Part shown: piece after piece, positions 48,587-58,608 of the stretch
Layout of the letters: every line of letters begins with the position of its first letter
How positions within the stretch are numbered: the stretch's first letter is position 1
Assembly: GCA_023313575.1 (NCBI GenBank)
Contig: JAJTTP010000003.1
Coordinates: forward strand, 1,240,001 to 1,304,000
DNA from: Eutypella sp. D-1
Lineage: Eukaryota; Ascomycota; Sordariomycetes; Xylariales; Diatrypaceae
Direction: 5' to 3'
Length of the DNA: 64,000 nucleotides
The notes under the pieces: generated by a model
Seen by the model: only the letters and a program-made list of their open reading frames with translations
Databases searched by the model: none
What the model was told of the DNA's origin: nothing
Program-made: the position numbers and the translations under genes

Positions 48587-49144
48587 CTGGAACAGTTCCA
48601 ATTGTTCATCCAGAGCATTATTAAGGACGACATCGGGTCTGGCCACCGGAAGACTGCAGAAAATCTCGTCAAATCCACCAAAGTTCTGACCAAAACTATT
48701 GCAAGCGGTGAAATGAAAAGCAAATTCAAAAAAGGCAACTCCTTGAATTCACAAGGCAACTGCCCGGCTCCTGAGTTTGCGAACTGTCTGAAACAGATCA
48801 CTACCGAAATTTTCCATTTGCTGGAGAAGTACGCGGCGATAGTAGACAGCCTGTGGCGCAAGTGGCAAGAGGCGTCTGGGGACAATGACAAGTGTCCCGA
48901 ACAAGGCCCGAAAGTTGGCGGCAGGATATTATGGTTATTGTATGTGCTTGCAAAATACTGTGGGGCTTACTACGACATCGGCCGATTCAAGGGAAAAAAG
49001 GGGAAAGTCAAGCTACAGATCATTTTTCTGCAGCCAGAAGACGGCTTGATAGCTACGTGTTATGCTGTGAAAGACGTGCATCATGAGCACGACGAAACGT
49101 TTAGGAATCCGGCCACACACCAATGGAAAATGGCCACAGGATAG
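48587..49144 (+). pseudogene. Orphan open frame, possible gene remnant or exon of an incomplete gene
   Basis: The frame is open from a possible splice acceptor (CATAG, 48582-48586) to a TAG at 49142-49144, about 185 codons. The first in-frame ATG is only at 48713, leaving 143 residues. The translation looks protein-like: Lys-rich helices (KTAENLVKSTKVLTK), an amphipathic stretch ITTEIFHLLEKYAAIVDSLW, a hydrophobic GRILWLLYVLAKYCGAYYD and a beta-like KVKLQIIFLQPED. No upstream exon with an ATG and donor was found. A second protein-like frame without a start (about 49405-49680, containing NITKQFKIRNL) follows. Either a decaying gene or part of a gene whose 5' end I cannot place. No family recognised. 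Confidence 0.4.
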
Positions 49145-50057
49145 ACCTCCTTGGAAGGATATGAAATGTGGGGGCTTGTCCTGTTCCTGTCATACCTTTG
49201 ATTAGGATGACCTTATAGAGTGGCCACCAGACGAATTTGCCTACGAGAATTACTAGGATATAAATCTGAAAAACATCACTAATAAACCCCGGTTAGAAGG
49301 TGGGTGTATTACGAGATGCAGATGACCTCGAAGAGGTCCTTGACAACGAGAAACAGTCGAGTTTCTATGACTACGTTGGCTGCAGCAAAGGGTCCTGTTG
49401 ATTATGCCACCATGCCTTCATCAACATAACAAAGCAGTTCAAGATACGAAACCTACATTTGAAGATTCGTGCGGAATGGGAGTCCCTGGGATTCAAAAGC
49501 AACCGGCAGAACAGGGGTGGGTGCATAGGAGTGCTTTGCAACCTGAATGACGAGATGTCCAGGCTTTCCATGAACAAGGGAAAGTCTGCGACGCACCATT
49601 CTCGGCCCGATTGTACTCATGAGACAGAACATTTCCACTCCCCTAGAACTCGCGCTGTACCAATGGGTAGAGAATGGTAGACAGGCAGGATGCCGAGCAA
49701 ATTGTTGCACGATAGGAAAAGGTAACTAGCAACATACTACCAGCAAAAGAGGTTACCACTAAACAAATCAAGAGGGGGTTCAGTTGATTGTCTTGCCGGG
49801 CGAACCAAGGCGCAGGAGTTCATAGCCTTAGCTTCAAGATAATTGTGATTCATAAAGAGTGCAGCAAAACACAGCGAGAATATACGAACAGTATGTGGTG
49901 ACATTCAGCTGCGTACTGTCAGCTGGAATAATACTCTACCTACCTGAGTGCATAGGGAACAATAAGGCAACTATGTAAAATACTAGAAATTAGAGGACAT
50001 CTAGGAGGTTCCAGAAGATAGGGGTAAAGGGGTAACAGGGCCGCTATCACAGAAATA

Positions 50058-50098
50058 GCATAGTATGGACATAGCATATACTATAAAATGTACTATGC
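50058..50098. repeat. Inverted repeat GCATAGTA / TACTATGC
   Basis: Perfect 8-base arms at 50058-50065 and 50091-50098 with a 25-base spacer that itself contains ATAGCATATACTAT. A/T-rich hairpin candidate. Confidence 0.5.
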
Positions 50099-50212
50099 CA
50101 CCTTATTATGACCTACTAAATCTCTGTTACGATCTATCCCATCTTATATGCACGATACCTTGATATTTAGGCGCAGTATGATCCAACTTACCCGCTATTT
50201 CAATGGCGTTGC

Positions 50213-50226
50213 TTGTCACGTGACAA
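50213..50226. repeat. 14-base perfect palindrome TTGTCACGTGACAA
   Basis: Symmetrical around a CACGTG E-box core. It could bind a bHLH factor or mark the edge of a small mobile element; neither is shown. Confidence 0.5.
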
Positions 50227-50234
50227 AGGGATAG

Positions 50235-50251
50235 GGGCGCTACCAGCGCCC
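50235..50251. repeat. GC-rich hairpin GGGCGCT-ACC-AGCGCCC
   Basis: Perfect 7-base stem with a 3-base loop in an otherwise A/T-rich stretch. A second hairpin lies 48 bases further on. Confidence 0.6.
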
Positions 50252-50298
50252 TCCCCCCTGTTCTACAGGCTACGATAGACTAGAATTGTCTATAAATA

Positions 50299-50313
50299 GG
50301 GGGCTTCGCCCCC
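50299..50313. repeat. GC-rich hairpin GGGGGC-TTC-GCCCCC
   Basis: Perfect 6-base stem with a TTC loop, extended by one A-T pair at 50298/50314. Confidence 0.6.
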
Positions 50314-50945
50314 TGCGGTTCTAGTAGAGGGCCAGAGTTCAATAACTATTCGACCTCTACCTATGCTATAGCGCCCTCGCTGTGACTCCCCGGCTACTAT
50401 CTCTCACTCTACGCCCAAGATTCCTAACATTGCTGCCTTCGGCATTTTATTCCATGTCTGTTCATATGGCCACCAGTTTATTACACTCTAGCAATGATAT
50501 GCACCATGACTTCAGGTTGATAAGTAATTACACCCATGAATGAGGCTCCGTCTACTTCTATCAAATTTAGTTATAAGTTCTCCCGGATATTGATGACTAT
50601 TTCTGTATAATGTATTGTGTGGGCGTCCCCTACTGTTATTGCTGTTTAATTAGCAGAGATAATTACTAGTGATAATCAACAAATGTGCATGCGGAACAAC
50701 ACTCTTACAAGTTAGACAGTTATAGATAGGGCTTACTCCGTACATGTAAGTTGCTTATAATTCGAGCAGGGGGTTAAGCGACTCCACCACTTTTACGTGA
50801 TACTTGTGGGTTCCATTGCCTCAAACCATTATATTATATGTTCCTTAATCCGGCCAACCAAGAGCGTACGAGCGTGATAAGCGGTGGAATAAGCATTGCG
50901 GGAGCCAGTAACTGGACCCATAGTAAGATCAGGACGTGGGAAATC

Positions 50946-50955
50946 TATATATAAG
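50946..50955 (+). promoter_or_regulatory. TATA box of the GMC oxidoreductase gene
   Basis: TATATATAAG, 78 bases before the ATG at 51033, with a pyrimidine-rich stretch between them, as expected for a fungal promoter. Confidence 0.5.
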
Positions 50956-51032
50956 ATGCCTCCGACCGCAGCTTCTCTCACCGCTACACATTTGTTTCAT
51001 CTCGCTGGCACGCTGCACCTATTTTCACGACC

Positions 51033-52869
51033 ATGGATCTGGCCAAGCTCTCACATACTACATGGGATTACATCTTTGTAGGGGGCGGCTTGTCGTCTTC
51101 AGTGGTGTCACATAGGCTACATCAGTTCAGACCAGATTTGAAGATTCTCGTCATAGAGGCCGGGCCGAATGCAAATGACTGTCTTGATATCGTCTGGCCC
51201 AATTCTACCAACCTAATCGGTGGAGATTTTGACTGGAAATATACAACAGTCAAACAACAAAACCTGGATGGCCGGACTGTTAACTTCCCATGCGGTAAGG
51301 CCCTAGGTGGAGGGACTGTTATAAATACTGGTATGTGGACGTTCGTAAGCGGAATATTATCACAGATCATTAATTGAATAATGGACTCGTGTGTTGATTA
51401 CTCACTACTACAGGGGGATGGGTCAGGGGCGATAGGTTCGACTTCGACCTCTGGGGTACAACAGTTGGCGACGCACGCTGGAGCTATGACGGGCTTCTGC
51501 CCTTCATGAAGAAGACCGAGACTTTCTGGAGTGACACCATCAACAAGGACCAACATGGCCACGAAGGACCCGCGCTGGTCCAGTCGGTGACCTCGACGAA
51601 CCGCGAATATCCATTGCGGGAGCAAGCACGCCGCTCCTGGGCTGAACTTGGCATTGAAACCCTTCCTGGCCTTGATGGTAATGCCGGAAACCCAGTCGGT
51701 ATGGGGGAATTACAAGAAAATAAGAACCAAGGCCGACGTGAGATTGCTGCGGCGATATATCCTCTCGATGGTGTCACAGTCCTAACCGAGACCCTGGTTG
51801 AGAAGGTGCTGATTGAGAAGAATCTCCACGCAGACGGCAATAGATTGAATGCGGTCGGAATCAAAGTAGCTGGTGGAGCAGAGATTCGTGGCCGCGAGAT
51901 CATTCTCTCGGCCGGCGCAATCAGATCACCACAGGTTCTAATGCTCTCCGGCGTCGGTCCCACTGACCAACTCACCAAATTCGGCATCGAGATCCTGCTC
52001 GAGCACCCAGAGGTTGGGAAAAACTTGGCGGATCATGGCCTTCTGTTCAATGCGTGGAAAGTAAAGAACCCCTCCGACGGTTGGACAATCGAATCAGGCA
52101 ACCCCCTTTTCAACAAACCGCAATATGGCTGGGGAGGGCCCATCGATTTCCTGGTGTCAACAGACGTGCCCAAGGAGGGCCTCGCAGCGGCCATTGCCGA
52201 GGACGAGGGAGCGCAGCCCACGGCCGCCCACCCTCTCCTCGCCAACAAGCGCACCTTCATCGAACAAGTAATGTTATACACAGGCGGCCCAGGCGCGGAC
52301 GGATCACTGATCACTTGGGCGCTTATGACTATGCTACCGACGTCCCGCGGCTCAGTCACATTAGCGTCGGCCGATATCAAGGACGCCCCGCTGATTGACC
52401 CGAACTTCTTGGGCACGGCGGTCGACCGCTACGTGGCACGAGAGGGGATGAAAACACAGATCAAGTTCGCCGGAAGCGACGCTACAGTTATCGGCAGAGA
52501 TATCTTGGATGGAGAGGTGACCGCGCCTGGCTGTGAGAAATTGACAGTCAATTCGACGGACGATCAGATAGATGCTCGCGTACGGGCAGGATTGGGGTAA
52601 GCCGCATTTCCCAGCTGACGCAATTTGGTCCTAGTAAAGAAGACTATCGCTGATAAGGTCTGTACAAATCTAGGACAAGCTTCCACCCCATGGGGACTTT
52701 AGCCATGGGGAAGGTGGTGGACGCCGACCTTAGGGTGAAGGGAGTTGGCAATCTGCGCGTCGTCGACACCTCCGTCTTTCCCGTTGCCCTTACCGGGCAC
52801 TTGCAGGCGGCTACTTACGCAATGGCGGAGCAAGCTGCCGAAATGATCTACTCCAGTCGAGCCCGATAA
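51033..52869 (+). CDS. GMC-family FAD-dependent oxidoreductase
   Basis: Three exons: 51033-51330, 51414-52596 and 52674-52869; 558 residues, no signal peptide, so probably intracellular. GMC enzymes oxidise alcohols, sugars or aromatic alcohols using FAD. The nucleotide-binding motif DYIFVGGGLSSS is at about 12-24, with the third Gly of GxGxxG replaced by Ser. VIEAGP (ribose-binding acid) lies near 42-47. The PROSITE-type stretch GKALGGGTVINTGGW spans the first splice site. REIILSAGAIRSPQVLMLSGVGP is the second GMC signature. The active-site pair is His498 (FHPMGT) and His536 (TGHLQAATYAMAE). Introns have GTATGT and GTAAGC donors. The substrate is not predictable; neighbours do not define a pathway. 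Confidence 0.92.
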
Positions 52870-54078
52870 TCCAATAGAGGAGATGCCCTATGAGATGTTT
52901 TCAATGTCGAAGTCGCAAGAAGAAACCAACTTTTTCTTAAATCTTAACAACTTCCTTCAGCACATTCTAAGTTAGCTCTGCCAATCCCCTGTAGTTGACG
53001 TTGAGTGGATGGAGGGAGACCGCTGTTGAAGGATCTACATAGTAGAAAAATGATCTATTCAATACTACAGCCTGACCATTAAACACTGCAATTATATATC
53101 GAGGAAAATCCTAGGATATCAATAGTTATGCCTGATGCTACACAACTTGCCAATACGAAAGCTAAGAGGTTTGCAAGCGAGCCCTAATTGCCATGAAGAC
53201 TCGGGGACTTGGCGGTTCCTAGCTCCTTGGCCTTCTCCCCTGAACCGAGTTCCGACGGTAGAAGGGTTTCAAAAATAGAGAGGTTTCAAACAGCAGCTTG
53301 GAAGAAACTCAAACGCGCTCTTGATGGATTATAATAGGTATGCTATAGTACCTAGGTAGGCAGGAAAAGAAAGAACAATGTTCAGCCTCTTTATAATAGC
53401 CTATCTACTTCGTATCTAATGATGGAAACCCCAAAGACGTAGCCGTCCATTCTTAGCCTGCTGCTGCCTATATACTTGGCGTAGGAGTCCTCAGCGCTAA
53501 TTCACTGCGCAGTCATTTGGCAACGAAACTAATACGATCCTCTTGGGCGGCGCAGCCTGGACAAGAGACTCGGCATCCCGAACCAAGACCTCTCCTCTGA
53601 AACCACTGGAGGCCCGCCCGCGATTTTGACCGAACCACAGGTCTAAATGTGGGAACTCCCAGAGCCAGAGTCGCCGCGCCTCTCAGCCCTTTCTTGGTAT
53701 TGCCTTTTTTCTCGCGGCTTCTTGGCTCTGGGTTCGCGAGAGTAATCTCCCGTGAGTTCTAAGAATTATGAGCAGGATTAGTGCTGGCTCACTAGCCATA
53801 TGATCACAAATGTTTTGACCTTCCATTACTTCTGTGCACCTCCACAACTTTTGTAGTTTCTCCTAGATTGTTTCTTTCATTTTGCTTTATTTCAATAAAC
53901 ACCTTCGTTTCTCGCGACACCAAGCGTCGTCAATGCACTAGTGCCTTGTTCCGCCGCGCGCTGTCCGTATCGCTTCGTGCGTTCGTCAACATCGTCGTCG
54001 CTTCTTCAAACGGGAACATCATATTTAGGCCCAATGCAGGACGTGCGGTAGTGCTGGTTATCTATCACGCATAACGAC
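52870..54078. other. Intergenic region
   Basis: No gene supported. A TACCTAGGTA motif lies near 53350 and a two-part hairpin at 53658-53732. The final 200 bases are pyrimidine-rich promoter for the protease. Confidence 0.55.
53658..53732. repeat. Long-stem hairpin candidate
   Basis: CCCAGAGCCA (53658-53667) pairs perfectly with TGGCTCTGGG (53723-53732), and inside it GCCGCG (53673-53678) pairs with CGCGGC (53713-53718). Two nested stems with similar internal gaps suggest an RNA or DNA hairpin rather than chance. Confidence 0.45.
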
Positions 54079-55645
54079 ATGCGTCTGTTCTATATCCTTT
54101 CCCTCGCCGTGGCAGGGTTTTGCGTCGCAGATGCCAAGACCAGGCCCGGACGTTATCTTAAGCTGCCAGTCGTGCACTCGAAGAACCACGATGTTTTCAG
54201 CGATCCTAATTCAAAGCGTGCTGATACGGCCACGATCCCGCTTGCAAATCGGTCAGATATCGCCTACTATGCTCAGCGTAGGTTTCCACCCATCATGAAC
54301 ACCACTCATTGCTAATGCCAATCAGTGGATATCGGCACCCCGCCTCAGCCGCAGTATGTCCAGTTGGACACAGGTAGTTTCGAGCTCTGGGTGAACCCGG
54401 ACTGCTCGAACCTCGAAACTGCCATGGACAGGAAGTTCTGCGAATCCGTAGGGCGCTACAACCCGGACGCATCATCTACCTCCGTAAAGCTCGACGGCTC
54501 TAAGACATTGGTGTATGGCATCGGCAGAGCCAAGATAGGGTATGTGACCGACGACATCGCTCTTTCGGGCACAGGTCAGTATCACGGGTTGTATCCCTAA
54601 AGGCACAGGAAGCTGACCAGACCTGCAGATACGCAGTTGAAGGGCGTCCAGTTCGGCGTTGCGACAAGCACGAAAGATGAGTTCTCGGGTATCCTAGGCA
54701 TAGGTCACGGGGTGGGGATAGAGCACGGCGAGCCGACGGTCCAGCCATATCCCAACTTTATCGACGAGCTGCAAGAACAGGGAGTGACAGATACCAAGGC
54801 CTTCAGTCTCGCTCTGGGTGGCAAGACGGAACAGGAAGGCGTTGCCATTTTCGGGGGGCTCGATACAGGGAAGTTCAGTGGCACGCTACAGTCACTGCCG
54901 ATCGTGCCGCCGGAGGAGTCTCCGGACGGAATTCCGCGCTACTGGGTAGATATGGACCACATCAGCCTCACGGAGCCGGGGGGTCAGACGAAGCGGTACG
55001 AGAACACTAGCATGACCGTATTCCTTGACAGCGGCGCTACGCTCACGCTATTCCCGCCAGACCTGGCCAACAAGATCGCCGCCGACTTCGGGGCTAAAAG
55101 CGTCGATATCACTGGCATGTACCCCGTGGACTGCGCTTTGAACGATATGCCGGGGACTCTCGACTTCGCCTTCGACGGTGTCACCATCCGCGTCCCGTAC
55201 AATGAGCTGATCCGGGAATTCCAGACCATTCTGGGTGAGCTCTGTTACCTGGGTATCGGTCCACACGAGAGTTTCGTGCTGCTGGGAGACTCGATGCTGC
55301 GGTCAGCCTATGGTGAGCCCGCCTCCCTATTCTGGATGAAATCGCTTGATAGTATAGGCTCGACATACTAACATCCATTCAGCCGTATTCGATCAAACGA
55401 ACGAGGCCATTCACATTGCGCAATACGTGAATTGCGGCACCAATGAGGCCGAGATCACAGCTGACACCGACCTGGGTTCTATGAAGGGGGACTGCGATCC
55501 TCCAGATTTCGAGCACCCTATCTCATCCGACAGTCGCTCGGATGCGTCTGCGTCTGATAATGAATCCCGTAGTACACCCAGGATTTCAAGGGCAAATAGT
55601 TTGCTTGGGCTGTGGATAGTATTTGTCGTGATATGGTGTCTATGA
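54079..55645 (+). CDS. Pepsin-type aspartic protease, GPI-anchored (yapsin-like)
   Basis: Four exons: 54079-54277, 54326-54574, 54629-55312 and 55383-55645; introns 48, 54 and 70 nt; 464 residues. Signal peptide 1-19 (FYILSLAVAGFCVADA), a propeptide with SKRAD that could be a Kex2-type KR site at about 46-47, then the mature enzyme. The first catalytic motif is Asp81 in LDTGSFELWV; the second is Asp283 in FLDSGATLTLFP. SGILGIGHG and AIFGGLDTGKFSG are family landmarks. The C-terminus has a Ser/Asp-rich stalk (about 410-445) and a terminal hydrophobic segment, SLLGLWIVFVVIWCL, with small residues ahead of it. This fits a GPI signal and cell-wall or plasma-membrane display, as in yapsins and fungal OPSB-type proteases. 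Confidence 0.93.
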
Positions 55646-55988
55646 TCAGAGGGACCATTTGCTATTTGCGAGTATATTGAATGGTGTTTCCGCATACCAG
55701 GTAAACTAGGGGACCCGGTAGAGTCTGGGTAGATTTGTATAGCATAGCGTAACATGTGTTTCCAATGCCGAAGTCGTCAATTCATGGTGCCATCAATCGA
55801 TCCAGTTGAACAGATTACCGCGCAAGGCTGCACAAGGGGCTGTCTAGAATTGTGGCTCATGGCATGCACGCTCTCCCCTGTGGGGCTCAGGAAAAGCCAA
55901 TCTTGTAATGTTAAGTCTATTTCTGGAATTCTGGTGTATGATGGGACGGGTCTATGATCTAATGTCTTTAAAGAGTACCGCAGCTCGG
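55646..55988. other. Intergenic region between convergent genes
   Basis: Short spacer between the protease (+) and reductase-like (-) 3' ends; nothing noted. Confidence 0.6.
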
Positions 55989-56909
55989 TCATTTTTGGGA
56001 CTTGACGACTTGCTCAACAACCGTTTTGAGGTCTTCATTCTGGAGCCCTAAGAGATCCATCGCGAAGTCGTCCCGCCCTTCCCAGTTGCTATCGAGGATG
56101 CCTAGTGCGAAGACAACGTCCTCGATGGCTTCAGGGTGGCCGGCGGCGACCTTTTCCGTATGCTCTTTGATGAAGTCCTCGGTGTTCCATTCCTTGACTT
56201 TCCACTCAGCACCCGGGGTGGCGCCCCTCAGCGCTTCGAGGACGTTGTTCTGGGTGACACAGAAGCTTTGCACGAACAGCATACGGTTGCGCGTGCGCTC
56301 GTCGTCCGCTTGCTGCAGTACCTTCACGACGGCTTCAGCGACGCGCGCCAGCGTGGACATGGAGCACCGGATCTCGCCGCCGTCGAGAATGTCGGCCGTC
56401 TTCGCTTGCAGGTCGAAGTGCAAGAATTTCTCCCGCAGGCCCCAGTCGAAGAAGGCGCCGTTGACTATGCTCGTCCACGAGAACTTGGGATTCTGAGCGG
56501 TGAGCTCCTGTATCCGCTCCCGTACGATCGTCTTATTCCTAAAGAGTGGCACGAGCTCCTGTGGTCGCGCGCTGCTGGAATCGGAGCCTCCGTAGTCGGC
56601 GGGGATGATGCGCGACACACCAGCAGCGGCGGCGGCCTCGGCGATGCGGATATGCGCCTGCAGATCCCCTAGCGGGAAGGCCACTACGACAGCGTCTCTC
56701 CCCTGAAAGGCTTCCTGCAAACTCGCGGTCGACATGCCATCGTCCACCGTCTTAACAGTTACTGGTGCGCCGCCAACGGACGGCTTGGACTTGGAAGATT
56801 TCCTCTGCACTACGGTAACGTCGAAGTCGCCGCTTGACACAAGGGCTTCGAGCAGAACGCTTCCGATGTTTCCCGTGGCGCCTATAAGGCTCACTTTCTT
56901 GATGGCCAT
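55989..56909 (-). CDS. NmrA-like / isoflavone-reductase-like NAD(P)-binding protein
   Basis: Intronless; the ATG at 56909 gives 306 residues. The frame is open further upstream without an ATG, so the start is clear. Residues 5-16 (KVSLIGATGNIG) are the GxxGxxG dinucleotide-binding loop of the atypical short-chain dehydrogenase class. VVQRKSSK (about 35-42) follows the second beta strand and suits NADP(H) binding. AVVVAFPLGD and VSRIIPADYGGS are typical of the PCBER/isoflavone reductase-like family, the last near the usual active-site region. ENLKTVVEQVV-type helix at the end. Fungal members act as reductases of aromatic compounds or as redox sensors; the role is unknown here. It is transcribed divergently from the dioxygenase gene across a 1.7 kb region rich in repeats. 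Confidence 0.88.
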   Translation of the reverse strand: MAIKKVSLIGATGNIGSVLLEALVSSGDFDVTVVQRKSSKSKPSVGGAPVTVKTVDDGMSTASLQEAFQGRDAVVVAFPLGDLQAHIRIAEAAAAAGVSRIIPADYGGSDSSSARPQELVPLFRNKTIVRERIQELTAQNPKFSWTSIVNGAFFDWGLREKFLHFDLQAKTADILDGGEIRCSMSTLARVAEAVVKVLQQADDERTRNRMLFVQSFCVTQNNVLEALRGATPGAEWKVKEWNTEDFIKEHTEKVAAGHPEAIEDVVFALGILDSNWEGRDDFAMDLLGLQNEDLKTVVEQVVKSQK

Positions 56910-58608
56910 CCTAAAGTCAAGGAATAATAGCCCAAAGCCGTAGATATAATGCTGCAAGTGAAAGAACTTCCGTGGAATCCCGGCTTGGTGGCACAATTGT
57001 GGCTGGTCGATGCTTCCCTTAGGTTTTGCGCTTCCTGATTCTCTTTAATCCAGAAACATTCAAAACTTTTATCTTACATTTGTGGTAATAGTACTGAGTG
57101 ACGACTTCAGACTCGATGGTGTCTTAAATAGTGGGGGCGATCGGGATGATCTCAACCCTGCCGTTGAGGGGTAACTATTGGCGAACCCGGATCACGACTT
57201 TTGTCCCGATCGCGAGTAGCGAGTAGTTAGTGATAAGCAACTGGGCTGAACGGGAAGTTCCCGAGAGCCAATCAAGCTGTTGATTATTCTAGGATACGGG
57301 GTGGTTCAGTTGGCTAATTAGTAGGTGGCCGGTTGGATGGCTTACAGTGGCAGTAGTGGGCTTTATAATGCGCGACCTAGTAATCCACAACCCCAGATTA
57401 TTCACCTTCTGCGACACTACTAACGTCACTATACCCTAGAGTTTCGTGTTTGTCGAACTACTAAACTTATATCGGGTCGAGAATAGGCCACTACATATTA
57501 CCTAAGTATGTAGCGAGACGAAAAATTACGCAGGAAAGGCTGTTGAACATTGGAAATAGCTATCGTTTATCTACACCATGATTTGGGTGACATGCCCCTT
57601 TTCCACCCCTTTTATCGTCATACCGAGGGCAAGCATGTATTTCGTACATTCGCCCTATTTAACCGTCCAGCACACCTAAGAGCCAAGAATCGTCAGAATA
57701 CCAGAGAGGCCAAAGACAATAGAGTCATGCAGATAGCCGAGGCAGTTTCCTCTGCGTCCAGTCATTTCTAACCTTCACAGATTCAGGCTTTTCTATCCCA
57801 CTAACCCCAATTGCAGTCATGTGCATGGTAGGGACCAGGAGGTGTTCCTGAACGTAATACATCTTTATCACCACTCAAGATTCTGTAATTACATAATGGC
57901 TCGATACAGCTAAATGTTGCTGGGCATTGGCAATAAGACACTATACCTTCTTGCTAATGTAGCTCACGATAATTTTGTGAAATAGAGATGGAGGCTCGGG
58001 GGTTATTTACCATCTTACCCCCTGCTCGTCTTCGTTGCCAACCCCGAAAACGCTCCCCATCGTAACAACGAAGAGCCTGCTGAACCGACCTGACGGTTCC
58101 TTAGAATGCGCTATCTTGCATAGTGTATATCGTGGGGTCACACGAATAGGCACATCTATAACTTAACCCTACTGCGTATAGTGTCACCTTCGCCCCGGGA
58201 GGAATCGCGACTAACACCCCCACGACCCCTACCCGTGGGCGAAAAGCGCGACAAAATCTAACCCCGAGTACCAAATCGCGACTAGATCATCCGCTCCCCA
58301 CGAAAACTCTTAGGGGTGATCATCCGGGGTAGTGAGCTTGTCCAGTAGCGCATATGTACCCCGCATAATTCTGGTTCACCGTCACGGCTTAATTCGGCAG
58401 CGATGTGATTCGACAGAGACGAAGGTTATCTATAAGTAGTCACAGTCGTTCTTCGATATCCAACATAAAATGAATAAGATCATAAATGTTAAGTGACACT
58501 ACAAGCGAGCAAGCGGAATCGTGCAACAGAGATCAGACATCAGCTCGCACTTATTGAGACTTTCCTCGTTACAAAAGGGAGTTCAACGACACAGAAACTA
58601 GCGCCAAG
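56910..58608. promoter_or_regulatory. Divergent promoter region with repeated motifs
   Basis: No gene seen. It contains a perfect 10-base inverted repeat, GCGATCGGGA (57137-57146) and TCCCGATCGC (57204-57213). Close to the dioxygenase it has two direct repeats: AATCGCGACTA (58203-58213 and 58274-58284) and GATCATCCG (58285-58293 and 58318-58326). CGATCGC/ATCGCGA-type cores recur on both sides, so one regulator could serve both genes. This is inference from the repeats alone. Confidence 0.4.
58431..58438 (+). promoter_or_regulatory. TATA-like element of the dioxygenase gene
   Basis: TATAAGTA, about 170 bases before the ATG and downstream of the direct repeats at 58203-58326. Confidence 0.35.

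Larger units (their letters stand above)
49145..51032. other. Intergenic region with palindrome-rich block
   Basis: No complete gene. From 49.7 kb it is A/T-rich. Between 50.05 and 50.33 kb several perfect inverted repeats cluster, listed separately. The last 100 bases are the promoter of the GMC oxidoreductase. Confidence 0.55.
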
